64,000 nt of DNA, taken from positions 124,001-188,000 of the forward strand of contig CAYROO010000003.1 of NCBI GenBank assembly GCA_964425915.1. Direction: 5' to 3'. The notes under the pieces were generated by a model that was not told the origin of the DNA, searched no databases, and worked only from the letters and a program-made list of their open reading frames with translations. Of this stretch, positions 17,952 through 25,519 are shown in pieces. Numbering within the stretch: the stretch's first letter is position 1; each line of letters begins with the position of its first letter. Source of the stretch: Polycyclovorans sp964425915 (GTDB taxonomy: Bacteria > Pseudomonadota > Gammaproteobacteria > Nevskiales > Nevskiaceae). The position numbers were made by a program, and so were the translations under genes.

Positions 17952-18686
17952 ATGTCTTTTCCGTTTCGTCTGCTGACCGTCGCCGCCGTCGTTGGCCTGG
18001 CTTCCGCCTGCTCACCCTCCGGCAACGGTTCGGCGCCCGCTGACAGCGCGGTGACCCTGGACTCCGATGCCCAGAAGTTCGGCTACGCCATCGGTATCGA
18101 CCTCGGCAACTCGCTGGCACCGGTGAAGGCCGATGTCGACATCGCCGCCCTCAAGGCCGGCCTTGACGACGCCATCAACGGCGCCGAACCGCGGCTCGAC
18201 GAAGCAGCCCGTGATGCGGTGAAGAACACCGTGGCCCAGGCGATGCAGGAACGCCAGATGAAGGAACGCGCCGAGAAGGCCACCGCTGCCGCTGACCGCG
18301 GTGAGGCCTTTCTGGCCGAGAACGGCGCCCGCGAAGGCGTGACCACCACCGAGTCGGGCCTGCAATATGAAGTGCTGACTGCCGGCGAAGGCGCCAAGCC
18401 CAAGGCCGATGACAGCGTGACCGTCCACTACAAGGGCACGCTGATCGACGGCACCGAGTTTGACAGCTCCTACGCGCGCGGCGAGCCGGTCACCTTCCCG
18501 CTGGCCAATGTCATCCCGGGCTGGACCGAGGGCGTGCAGCTGATGCAGCCCGGCGCCAAGTACCGCTTCGTGATCCCGGCGGCGCTGGCCTACGGCGAGC
18601 GCGGCGCTGGCGCCAAGATCGGCCCCAACGAAACGCTGATCTTCGAAGTGGAACTGCTCAGCATCGGCGAACCCGACGCCGGCTGA
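17952..18686 (+). CDS. FKBP-type peptidyl-prolyl isomerase, Mip/FkpA-like lipoprotein
   Basis: A 244-residue foldase. The signal ends in LASAC with the lipid-modified Cys at residue 20. It is followed by an alpha-helical FKBP N-terminal dimerisation domain (about 35-130) and a C-terminal FKBP domain (about 140-240) with DSVTVHYKGTLIDGTEFDSS, PGWTEGVQLM and AYGERGAG. The architecture is that of periplasmic Mip/FkpA proteins that assist envelope protein folding. A GC hairpin terminator follows at 18700. Confidence 0.92.
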   Translation: MSFPFRLLTVAAVVGLASACSPSGNGSAPADSAVTLDSDAQKFGYAIGIDLGNSLAPVKADVDIAALKAGLDDAINGAEPRLDEAARDAVKNTVAQAMQERQMKERAEKATAAADRGEAFLAENGAREGVTTTESGLQYEVLTAGEGAKPKADDSVTVHYKGTLIDGTEFDSSYARGEPVTFPLANVIPGWTEGVQLMQPGAKYRFVIPAALAYGERGAGAKIGPNETLIFEVELLSIGEPDAG

Positions 18687-18699
18687 TCGCCCTGACCTG

Positions 18700-18736
18700 C
18701 GACAGCGGCCGGCCCTGCGCCGGCCGTTGTCGTTTC
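18700..18736 (+). terminator. GC-rich hairpin downstream of the FKBP gene
   Basis: A 13-bp stem (18700-18712 with 18720-18732, one G-T pair) with a 7-nt loop, followed by a short T-rich stretch. It is probably an intrinsic terminator, although the T tract is weak. Confidence 0.55.
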
Positions 18737-18789
18737 AGTGGTCGGCGAACAGCTCGCGACCGTCGTCGCGACGTGCCACGGTAGCGACC

Positions 18790-19857
18790 ATGATCCGAGC
18801 ACTGCTGCTGCTGACCTGCCTGCTGTTGGCTGCCTGCCACCGTGACAGCCCACAGGCCCTGTTGCAGGACTACGTGTCGCGCGTGGCCCGCGCCAGCGAA
18901 CAGCCCATCCCGCGTCTGCAATGGCCTGATGTCCCCGCCTACCCAAGGCATCGGGAGCGCCAGCTGCCGGTGCCGGAGGTCCGCGCACGGCTGCTGGACC
19001 TCACCGAATTCAACACCTGCAACCTCACCCAGCTGGTGGCAGAGCGCAACAGCATCCTGGGACGCTATTGGCCCGCCAGCCAGCGGATCGACTACGAGCT
19101 GCGCTTCGCCCATCGCCTGCAGCGCTGCCGCGACTGGCTGGCCGCACAAACCGGGGACACCGCCGACCCGGAGCTGCTGAAGCAGATGGACGCCATCGCC
19201 GCCGAAAAGCATGGCACCCTGCCGGCCGTGTTCTGGCAGCTCAGCTTCGACAGCCCTGAGTTCGAACGACACTTTTCGCTGGCCAATCCCTGGCTCGCCG
19301 TGGGGCAGCCACCACCGATGGCGGCTCTGATCGGCCTGCAGCAACTGGCCAACGCCCTGGCCGACCCGCCCGACGGCTGGGACCTGGCGACACTGGAACC
19401 GCAGCTGCAGACGCTGGCGCTGTCCGGCTACGGCGGCGCTTGGGCGCAGGCCACCGTCGGCATGACCGCGGCTCTGGAAACGGCGGCCGTGCTGCTGGAA
19501 GCCCTGCACGATGCCCGCCCCTGCCCGCTTGGCAAGCCAACCCCACAGGCGCGCATCCTGGAAACGGTGTTCTACCGGTACTACGCCGATCGGGTACAAA
19601 CCTATTTGGCGCAGCTGCACCAGGACGGCGCCGCCTGGCAGGCCGCGCTGGACCCTTTGCGTGCCGCGGCGCCCACGCCCCCACCGGCCTTCGCCGACTA
19701 TGCCGCGCGGGTCCTGGCACCGGGCCCGGGCAGTTTGCGTGCAGCGCTGGATGCCGCGCGCCAACGGCATACCGATGCCTGGCAGGCCGTGTTGGGCGAC
19801 TGCGGCCTGATGCCGGATGGCCGGCGCCCGGAGGGATCGGTCAGGACGGCGGATTGA
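18790..19857 (+). CDS. DUF3080 family lipoprotein
   Basis: A 355-residue predicted lipoprotein with signal MIRALLLLTCLLLAAC (Cys16). The mature part contains the features of DUF3080 proteins: an LxxYLPRL-like region near the lipid anchor, a segment beginning LLDLTEFNTCNLTQLVAERN, and conserved NSxLGRY residues. Function is unknown for the family, and it is restricted mainly to gammaproteobacteria, which supports the taxonomic reading. Its 3' end overlaps the 3' end of yrfG by 17 bp on the opposite strand. Confidence 0.8.
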   Translation: MIRALLLLTCLLLAACHRDSPQALLQDYVSRVARASEQPIPRLQWPDVPAYPRHRERQLPVPEVRARLLDLTEFNTCNLTQLVAERNSILGRYWPASQRIDYELRFAHRLQRCRDWLAAQTGDTADPELLKQMDAIAAEKHGTLPAVFWQLSFDSPEFERHFSLANPWLAVGQPPPMAALIGLQQLANALADPPDGWDLATLEPQLQTLALSGYGGAWAQATVGMTAALETAAVLLEALHDARPCPLGKPTPQARILETVFYRYYADRVQTYLAQLHQDGAAWQAALDPLRAAAPTPPPAFADYAARVLAPGPGSLRAALDAARQRHTDAWQAVLGDCGLMPDGRRPEGSVRTAD

Positions 19858-20554
19858 GCGCGGCCAGTGCGTCCACGCTGGGGTGGCCCGGCACCGGCCG
19901 CGGCGGCGCGCTGCGGTCGGGGTGGCGGATCGCCACCACCTGCCCGATCCCATAGCGACGGGCCGCATCCAGCACCGGGCGCGAATCATCGACGAACAGC
20001 GCACGCGACGGATCGAACGGGTGCTGTGCCTGGAACTGCGCCCAGAAATCCAGGTGCTCCTTGGGCGCGCCAAAGTCGTGCGAGCACACCACCGTGTGGA
20101 AGTATCGCGCCAGCTCGGTGTGCTGCAGCTTGAGCCGCCAGGAGTCACGATGGGCGTTGGTGGCCAGCCACAGGCCGCGTCCGCTGTCGCGGACGGTCTG
20201 CAGGAAGCGCTCGGCACCTGGCAGCGGGGCAATCCGGCTGCGGATCTCGTGCTTGAGGGCCGCCACATTGATGCCGGTCTGCTCGGTCCAATAGTCCGTG
20301 CAGTACCAGGGCAAGGTATGCGCGGTGGCGTCGAACAGCGGCTGCAGCCGTGCCACCGCTTCGGACTCGCTCAGACCATGCAGCGCGGCGTAGCGCTGCG
20401 GCAGCAGCTGTCGCCAAAAATAGTTGTCATAGGCAAGGTCGAGAATGGTGCCATCCATATCGAGGATCACCACATCAATCCGCGACCAGTCGACGCGGGC
20501 ATCCCCTACACTGGCTGCCACCGCTTCATCGCCCAAGCCATCACGTCGTGCCAT
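19841..20554 (-). CDS. yrfG: HAD-family GMP/IMP nucleotidase YrfG-like
   Basis: A 237-residue HAD-superfamily phosphatase. Motif I is DMDGT at 32-36, motif II is WLATNAHR, and the C-terminal motif is LFVDDSRPVLDAARRYG. The long N-terminal cap with LPQRYAALHGLS and LPWYCTDYWTEQTG matches the YrfG subgroup, known in E. coli to dephosphorylate GMP and IMP. It is divergent from cysQ, the two start codons lying only a few bases apart. Confidence 0.88.
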   Translation of the reverse strand: MARRDGLGDEAVAASVGDARVDWSRIDVVILDMDGTILDLAYDNYFWRQLLPQRYAALHGLSESEAVARLQPLFDATAHTLPWYCTDYWTEQTGINVAALKHEIRSRIAPLPGAERFLQTVRDSGRGLWLATNAHRDSWRLKLQHTELARYFHTVVCSHDFGAPKEHLDFWAQFQAQHPFDPSRALFVDDSRPVLDAARRYGIGQVVAIRHPDRSAPPRPVPGHPSVDALAALNPPS

Positions 20555-21345
20555 CTGATCCTGTCCACTGGTTGCCTGCGGTCGAACGCCTTGCCCTAGC
20601 GGCTGGCGTGCACATCATGGCGGTCGACCGTCGCAGCATCGAAGTGTCGCATAAAGCCGACGACTCGCCGCTCACCGAGGCGGACCTGGCGGCACACCGC
20701 TGCATTGCCGAAGGCCTTCTGGCCCTGCAGCCGGTGTTGCCGCTGCTGTCGGAGGAGGACGCCGACGTTCCCGCCACAACCCGGCGGGCCTGGCCGCGCT
20801 ACTGGCTGGTTGACCCCCTCGACGGCACCCGCGAGTTCATCAAGCGCAACGGCGAGTTCACCGTGAACATCGCCTTGATCGAGGCCGGCCGTCCGGTATT
20901 GGGCGTGGTGCACGCCCCGGCGCTCGGCATCACCTGGAGCGCAGCCGAAGCCCATGGCGCCTTCCGGCAACACGGGGATCACCGTACCCGACTGCAGACC
21001 CGCCCTCTGCCCGAACGGCCGACGCTGTTCGTCAGTCGGTCGCACCACGGACCGCGTGCCGAAGCCCTGCTGGACAGGCTGCCACCCCACGACCGCCTGT
21101 CCAAGGGCAGCTCGCTGAAGTTCTGCCTGATTGCCGAGGGCAGCGCCGATGCCTATCCGCGGCTGGGTCCTACTTCCGAATGGGACACCGCCGCTGCACA
21201 GTGCGTGGTCGAACAGGCGGGTGGCGCGGTGGTGGCCCTGCCATCGATGACGCCGCTGCGCTACAACCAGCAGGACAGCCTGATCAACCCGGACTTCCTG
21301 GTGCTGGGCGATCCCTCGGCGGATTGGGCACAGTGGATGCGATGA
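20548..21345 (+). CDS. cysQ: 3'(2'),5'-bisphosphate nucleotidase CysQ
   Basis: Hydrolyses PAP, the by-product of sulfate activation, to AMP, and belongs to the inositol-monophosphatase superfamily. The metal-binding motifs LLSEEDAD and WLVDPLDGTREFIKRNGEFTVN (DPLDGT core) are present, as is the late EWDTAAAQ motif. The first good start is GTG at 20548, giving 265 residues. The next ATG (20618) would cut off the first conserved helix. The GTG overlaps the yrfG start region, so the two genes must share or interlock their control sequences. Confidence 0.9.
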   Translation: MPSDPVHWLPAVERLALAAGVHIMAVDRRSIEVSHKADDSPLTEADLAAHRCIAEGLLALQPVLPLLSEEDADVPATTRRAWPRYWLVDPLDGTREFIKRNGEFTVNIALIEAGRPVLGVVHAPALGITWSAAEAHGAFRQHGDHRTRLQTRPLPERPTLFVSRSHHGPRAEALLDRLPPHDRLSKGSSLKFCLIAEGSADAYPRLGPTSEWDTAAAQCVVEQAGGAVVALPSMTPLRYNQQDSLINPDFLVLGDPSADWAQWMR

Positions 21346-21374
21346 GCGGCGCGGCACCCGTCACAGACGGGGAT

Positions 21375-21481
21375 GGGGGCATGCCCTTGGCGACCGTTGA
21401 GGGCCAAGGATGGCCCGATAGGAGCGCTCCATGGATGGACCCGGCCGCAGGCCGGGAGCGCGTCGCGAAGGGCATGCCCCC
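21375..21481. repeat. Nested inverted-repeat element (107 bp) between cysQ and mtnC
   Basis: The outer arms 21375-21394 and 21462-21481 are 20-bp inverted repeats with one mismatch (gggggcatgccctt and aagggcatgccccc at the ends). Between them are further stems: gggcca/tggccc (21401-21416), palindrome ggagcgctcc (21421-21430), and cccggcc/ggccggg (21440-21456). The whole could fold into a branched cruciform or RNA. It lies between two convergent genes and is noncoding. It could act as a bidirectional terminator or be one copy of a dispersed structured repeat family. Confidence 0.7.
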
Positions 21482-21519
21482 AGCGCCGTCCTCGCCCCCC
21501 GCAGGTCTGCGTGTCCGGC

Positions 21520-22209
21520 CTACAGCCCGACCGCCTGATCGACCTCGTGGAGATTCGACACCCGGGGGTGCGCAGGCGCCGGGACCGTCTTGTCATCGCG
21601 CACCAGTTGGCAGGTGCGCAACCCGGCGGCGCGGGCGGCATCAAGCTCTTCCCCGACATCCGACAGAAACAGCACGGCTTCGGCGGGACACTGCAGTTGG
21701 CGCAGGATCTCTCGGTAGCTAGCCACCTCCCGCTTGCCGCCGACGCGGGTATCGAAATACGCAGAGAACAGCGGCGTCAGATCGCCGTAGTCGGTGTGCC
21801 CGAAGATCAGCTTCTGCGCATCGACCGAGCCCGACGAGTACACCGCCAGTCGCAGACCACGGGCATGCCAGGCCCGCAGTGCCTCGGGCGTATCCGGATA
21901 CACATGCCCCCGCAGCTCACCGGCCCGATAGCCCTCGGCCCAGATCATGCCCTGCAAAGCCTTGAGCGGCGTCAGCTTGCGGTCCTCGTCGATCCAGCGC
22001 TCCAGCACGTCGGCAGCATCTTGCAGGGACAGGTCGCGATTCTCGATCTGTTCGACCTCGTCGAGCTGACGGTGCACCTCGACATCATCGGCGTGGTCGC
22101 GCAGAAAACGGCGGATGCGACGGCGCGCGTAGGGGAACAGGGTTTGGTGGACGAAGTCGATTGAGGAGGTGGTGCCCTCAATATCCGTCAGCACGACCTG
22201 CAGGCTCAC
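21520..22209 (-). CDS. mtnC: Enolase-phosphatase E1 (acireductone synthase)
   Basis: Bifunctional HAD enzyme of methionine salvage: it enolises and dephosphorylates diketo-methylthiopentyl-1-phosphate to acireductone. A start at GTG 22209 gives 229 residues beginning VSLQVVLTDIEGTTSSI, where DIEGTT is the HAD motif specific to MtnC. Later motifs AVYSSGS and FLSDVGEELDAARAAG complete the fold. The GTG overlaps the mtnD stop (GTGA), supporting both the start and operon membership. Confidence 0.93.
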   Translation of the reverse strand: MSLQVVLTDIEGTTSSIDFVHQTLFPYARRRIRRFLRDHADDVEVHRQLDEVEQIENRDLSLQDAADVLERWIDEDRKLTPLKALQGMIWAEGYRAGELRGHVYPDTPEALRAWHARGLRLAVYSSGSVDAQKLIFGHTDYGDLTPLFSAYFDTRVGGKREVASYREILRQLQCPAEAVLFLSDVGEELDAARAAGLRTCQLVRDDKTVPAPAHPRVSNLHEVDQAVGL

Positions 22210-22760
22210 GCGGCCGCTCCGGCATACGGCGGGAAGGTGCTGGCGATGGGGTCGCCGGTGAAATGGCCGACCCAACCATCCGGCTGGGTGAAGAAGCGGA
22301 TGGCCTTGAACAGCGGCTTGGGCCCCATGTCGAACCAGTGCGTGGTGTTGGCCGGCAATTCAATCAGATCCCCGGCGGTACACAGCGTGGTGTACACCTT
22401 GCCCTCCTTGCGGATGTAGAACACGCCGGCGCCATCGACAAAGAAGCGGATCTCGAAATCGTCGTGGGTGTGTTCGGCGAGAAACTTGCTGCGCGCGGCC
22501 GCCACATCGGGATGTGCCGGATGCATGGCCACCACGTCCACCGACTGGAACCCGTACTTGGCGTTGAGCGCCGCCACCGAGCGCGCGTAGGCCTCAAGCA
22601 CGGTCTCCTGCGTGGCGTCCGCAGCCAGCGGCACATCCGCGCGCCAGCGCTCCATCGGCACCCCGATGGCGGCCAACTCGCGCTGAATGGTGTCGAAATC
22701 CGCGGTGTGCAGCAGCACCTGGTCCGGGGCGTGATCCGGCGAGATGGTCAGAGTGGTCAT
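22206..22760 (-). CDS. mtnD: Acireductone dioxygenase
   Basis: A 184-residue cupin enzyme that oxidises acireductone to the 2-oxo acid precursor of methionine and formate (Fe form). The metal ligands are visible in AEHTHDDFEIRFFVDGAG (HxHxxxxE) and in a later THWFDMG. It overlaps mtnB by 4 bp upstream and mtnC downstream. The metal, and so the product split, cannot be read from sequence. Confidence 0.95.
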   Translation of the reverse strand: MTTLTISPDHAPDQVLLHTADFDTIQRELAAIGVPMERWRADVPLAADATQETVLEAYARSVAALNAKYGFQSVDVVAMHPAHPDVAAARSKFLAEHTHDDFEIRFFVDGAGVFYIRKEGKVYTTLCTAGDLIELPANTTHWFDMGPKPLFKAIRFFTQPDGWVGHFTGDPIASTFPPYAGAAA

Positions 22761-23380
22761 CGTTTCAGTTCCTCCAGATGACAGGCCAACATGAACTCCA
22801 GCGCCTCGACCGCATGACGCGCGGCCGCCACGCTGGCGCCCCAGGCGTAGAGCCCGTGGCCGGCGATGAGATAGGCCGGTGTCTCCGGCGCCGCTTTTAG
22901 ATAGTGATCGACCCGCTGGGCCAGGCGTGCGATGTCCTGGTCATTCTCGAACACCGGCAGGGTCACGGCCTGGGCAGGATCCGGGTGACCCGGCAGCACT
23001 TTCTGCAGCTCGTAATGTTGCAACACGATCCGGTCGAACCTGCGGGACAACACCGTGTTGGCGATCGAATGGGTATGCAGCACCGCTCCGATGTCGGGCA
23101 AACCGCTGCGATACAGCTGCACGTGCAGGCCCGTCTCGTAAGAGGCCTTGCGTCCGGCCTCCAGAGGGCGCCCGTCGAGATCAGCGACCAGAAAGTGGTC
23201 GGCGGTCAGTTCGCCCTTGTGGCCGCCGGACGCGGTGATCAGCACATGCGTCGGATCCAGCCGCAAAGAAAAATTACCGCCGGTCGCAGGCACCCAGCCC
23301 CGCTGGTGGAACAGTTGGCCGGCGTCGATCAGGGCCTGCAGGCCAGCGGCTGCGGCGGGGGCATGGAGGTCAGGCATCAT
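22757..23380 (-). CDS. mtnB: Methylthioribulose-1-phosphate dehydratase
   Basis: A 207-residue class II aldolase-fold dehydratase, first enzyme of the local mtnB-mtnD-mtnC operon. It shows GWVPATGGNFSLR, TASGGHKGEL, the zinc ligands in LHTHSIANTVLSR, and AGHGLYAWG. No mtnA or mtnK is seen in the window, so the upstream steps of methionine salvage are encoded elsewhere. A second ATG directly follows the first. The upstream region contains a 10-bp dyad. Confidence 0.94.
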   Translation of the reverse strand: MMPDLHAPAAAAGLQALIDAGQLFHQRGWVPATGGNFSLRLDPTHVLITASGGHKGELTADHFLVADLDGRPLEAGRKASYETGLHVQLYRSGLPDIGAVLHTHSIANTVLSRRFDRIVLQHYELQKVLPGHPDPAQAVTLPVFENDQDIARLAQRVDHYLKAAPETPAYLIAGHGLYAWGASVAAARHAVEALEFMLACHLEELKR

Positions 23381-23408
23381 GGGGCGGTCACTGTACGGGA
23401 GGCCACGT

Positions 23409-23457
23409 GGCGCTTCAATGACGCGGCCGCCCCCTGCACCTCATCAGTTGAAGCGCC
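23409..23457. promoter_or_regulatory. 10-bp dyad upstream of mtnB, shared with divergent hydrolase gene
   Basis: The arms ggcgcttcaa (23409-23418) and ttgaagcgcc (23448-23457) are perfect inverted repeats with a 29-bp spacer, beginning 29 bp upstream of mtnB. It could be a regulator site for methionine-salvage genes or the divergent hydrolase. It does not resemble a MetJ box. The factor is unknown. Confidence 0.4.
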
Positions 23458-23493
23458 TATGCTCGGGCCCTTCACTCACCTCAGGAGCACCGG

Positions 23494-24210
23494 ATGAGTC
23501 TGCATACCCAGACCCTCGATTACCGCGACGGCACCACCGCGCTGGAAGCCTTCGTCGCCTTTGATGACCGCCACAGTGGTCCGCGGCCGGTGGTCCTGAT
23601 CGGCCACCAATGGGGCGGACGCGACGAGTTCGTGGCCGGACATGCGCGGCGGTTGGCGGCCGCTGGCTATCTGGGCTTTGCCCTGGACATGTACGGCAAG
23701 GGGGTGCGCGGCAACAGCATCGAGGAAAACAGCGCGCTGATGGGGCCGTTCATGGAAGACCGCATGCGGGTCAGAAGCCGCGTGCAGGCCGCACTCAATG
23801 CCGCCACCGGTCTGCCGCAGGCCGATGCCAGCCGGGTTGCCATCATGGGGTTTTGTTTCGGCGGCCTGTGCGCGCTGGACCTGGCGCGCAGCGGTGCCGA
23901 TATCCGCGGCGCGATCAGCTTCCATGGCCTGCTCAAGCCGACCGGACTGTCGCCACAGCCGGTCAAGGCCAAGGTCCTGGTGCTGCATGGTGCCGACGAT
24001 CCGCTGGCGCCGCTGGAAGACGTCGTCGCGCTGCGCGAAGAGTTGAATGCGACCGGCTGCGACTGGCAGGTCCACGTCTATGGCGGCGCCAAGCATGCCT
24101 TTGCCGTCCCCGGCGCGGATGTCCCGGACATCGGTGCCAAACACCAGCCGGATGCGGAGCGTCGCAGCCTCGCCAGCGCCGACGCCTTTCTTGCCGAAGT
24201 GTTCGCCTGA
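23494..24210 (+). CDS. Dienelactone hydrolase family protein
   Basis: A 238-residue alpha/beta hydrolase with a Cys nucleophile: the elbow is GFCFGG with Cys121, characteristic of dienelactone hydrolases. The triad Asp and His fit HGADDPLAP and AKHAFAVPGAD. An AGGAG ribosome site precedes the ATG. The role may be lactone hydrolysis or a general esterase, as no aromatic-degradation genes are nearby. It converges with the small ThDP-like gene and is divergent from mtnB. Confidence 0.85.
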   Translation: MSLHTQTLDYRDGTTALEAFVAFDDRHSGPRPVVLIGHQWGGRDEFVAGHARRLAAAGYLGFALDMYGKGVRGNSIEENSALMGPFMEDRMRVRSRVQAALNAATGLPQADASRVAIMGFCFGGLCALDLARSGADIRGAISFHGLLKPTGLSPQPVKAKVLVLHGADDPLAPLEDVVALREELNATGCDWQVHVYGGAKHAFAVPGADVPDIGAKHQPDAERRSLASADAFLAEVFA

Positions 24211-24262
24211 TCGGCGTCCGCCGGCGGGCCTGATCGCCAAGCGCCACCCGTTCAGTGGCAGC

Positions 24263-24589
24263 TCAGATCAACTGTGCGGGCAGCGACAGCTCGGGCGCCA
24301 CCTCGATCAGCACCGGTCCCGGCGGCTCCATGCGTGCCACCCTCCGTGCGTCGTCGAGCACGGCGGGCCACTCATCGGCGGACTCGACGCGATACTGGGC
24401 ACGGGTGAAGGGCGCGATACAGAGGCCGGCCAGTCCGGGCAATCGGGCCGTGGCATCGCGGACGGCCAGCACCAGCAATGCCCTTCGGCTGTCGTCAGCA
24501 GCCGCCACCTCAACCGCCAAGGCCGGCAGGTCGGAAGTGGTGGTCCGCCGCCAGGGCGGAGACGTCGCGGAGAAATCGGTCGTGGACAT
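24263..24589 (-). CDS. Short protein resembling the end of an acetolactate synthase PYR domain
   Basis: A 108-residue protein with normal GC-rich codon usage. Its second half, IAPFTRAQYRVESADEWPA continuing to EPPGPVLIEVAPEL, resembles the conserved stretch near the end of the N-terminal (PYR) domain of acetolactate synthases (ITKHNYLV... GRPGPVLIDIPKD). The rest of a large subunit (FAD-like and ThDP-binding domains) is absent. It sits directly behind a branched-chain amino acid leader and attenuator, where ilvG would be expected. It may be a decayed remnant or a repurposed small protein. No clear ribosome site precedes the ATG. Family assignment is by eye only. Confidence 0.5.
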   Translation of the reverse strand: MSTTDFSATSPPWRRTTTSDLPALAVEVAAADDSRRALLVLAVRDATARLPGLAGLCIAPFTRAQYRVESADEWPAVLDDARRVARMEPPGPVLIEVAPELSLPAQLI

Positions 24590-24640
24590 GGGCGGGGCTC
24601 AGTGGGTCCGGTGGATCCGGTGGCGGCCCCAGAAACAGGA

Positions 24641-24672
24641 AACCCCCCACCGGACGGCGCCGGTGGGGGGTT
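24641..24672 (-). terminator. Attenuator terminator hairpin of the branched-chain amino acid leader
   Basis: A perfect 13-bp stem (24641-24653 with 24660-24672, core aaccccccaccgg) with a 6-nt loop. On the minus strand it is followed by a T-rich run (ttcctgtttct). It begins 20 nt after the leader peptide stop codon, the spacing expected for a translation-controlled attenuator. Confidence 0.75.
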
Positions 24673-24692
24673 GGATCTGGCTGCAACGTCCC

Positions 24693-24755
24693 CTACGGCG
24701 CGTCGTTGATAACGACGAGCGCGGCGATGACGGCTTTGACAAACACGGGCGTCAT
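24693..24755 (-). CDS. Branched-chain amino acid (ilv-type) leader peptide
   Basis: A 20-codon ORF reading MTPVFVKAVIAALVVINDAP. Eight of the 20 residues are Val, Ile or Leu, with the densest run (ALVVI) just before the end. A 7-bp hairpin (24701-24717) covers those codons, corresponding to the pause structure, and a strong terminator follows. This is the classical layout of ilv attenuation, in which ribosome stalling at Val/Ile/Leu codons prevents termination. There is no obvious Shine-Dalgarno sequence. The gene behind the attenuator is not a complete ilv gene. Confidence 0.7.
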   Translation of the reverse strand: MTPVFVKAVIAALVVINDAP

Positions 24756-24803
24756 GGCAGGGGGCGTGTTGATGAGAACGGTTAAATGAAAGCGCAGGAA
24801 GCA

Positions 24804-24833
24804 AGTGTCCTCGCCGCGGGCATCGTCTGTCAA
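24804..24833 (-). promoter_or_regulatory. Putative sigma-70 promoter of the ilv-type leader
   Basis: On the minus strand, TTGACA (24828-24833) is followed after 18 bp by GACACT (24804-24809), placing transcription start about 40 nt before the leader ATG. The -35 is perfect and the -10 is weak (3 of 6). Confidence 0.5.
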
Positions 24834-24847
24834 CGGCTGCGGCGGCG

Positions 24848-25519
24848 ATGAAGCGCACCGTCGCGCTGATCGCGGTCGTGGTCGCCCTGCTGACGGTGTT
24901 TCCGGTCGTGCTGCTGGCGGTGCTGCCGCCGCCGGTGACCGCGTTCATGATTGCCGACGCGCTGGATGGCGAGGGCCCGCCGCTACGCCAGCACTGGGTA
25001 CCGCTGGCAGAACTGCCGGTCCATGTGCCGCTGGCCATGGTGGCAGCGGAAGACCAGAACTTCCCGCAACACTTCGGCTTCGATCTGGGCGCCATTCGCC
25101 GCGCCCTCGACCACAACGCCGACGGTGGCCGCGTCCGCGGTGCCTCCACCATCAGTCAGCAGGTGGCCAAGAACCTGTTCCTGTGGCGTGGCCGCAGCTG
25201 GCTGCGCAAAGGCCTGGAGGCGGGGTTTACGGTGCTGATCGAAGCGCTGTGGACCAAGCGCCGGATCCTGGAGATGTACCTCAACATCGCCGAGTTCGGC
25301 CCGGGTCTCTACGGGGTGGAGGCCGCAGCCCGGCACTACTGGCTGATTCCCGCAGCGCAGCTCAGCCCGCGCCAGGCCGCGTTACTGGCCGCCTCGCTAC
25401 CGGCACCCTCGCGCTACCGGGCCGATGCCCCCGATGAACCGGTCATCCGTCGGGCGCAGTGGATACACACGCAGATGGCGCAACTTGGCGACGCCTGGCT
25501 GGCCCCGGTGCTGCGCTGA
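24848..25519 (+). CDS. mtgA: Monofunctional peptidoglycan glycosyltransferase
   Basis: A 223-residue GT51 enzyme polymerising lipid II glycan chains, without a transpeptidase domain. An N-terminal membrane anchor (about 4-28) precedes the catalytic Glu68 in AAEDQNFPQHFGFD, RGASTISQQVAKNLFLW, and the second Glu region RILEMYLNIAEFG. Length and motifs match MtgA. It is divergent from the ilv-type leader, the two sharing a 92-bp upstream region. Confidence 0.95.
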   Translation: MKRTVALIAVVVALLTVFPVVLLAVLPPPVTAFMIADALDGEGPPLRQHWVPLAELPVHVPLAMVAAEDQNFPQHFGFDLGAIRRALDHNADGGRVRGASTISQQVAKNLFLWRGRSWLRKGLEAGFTVLIEALWTKRRILEMYLNIAEFGPGLYGVEAAARHYWLIPAAQLSPRQAALLAASLPAPSRYRADAPDEPVIRRAQWIHTQMAQLGDAWLAPVLR

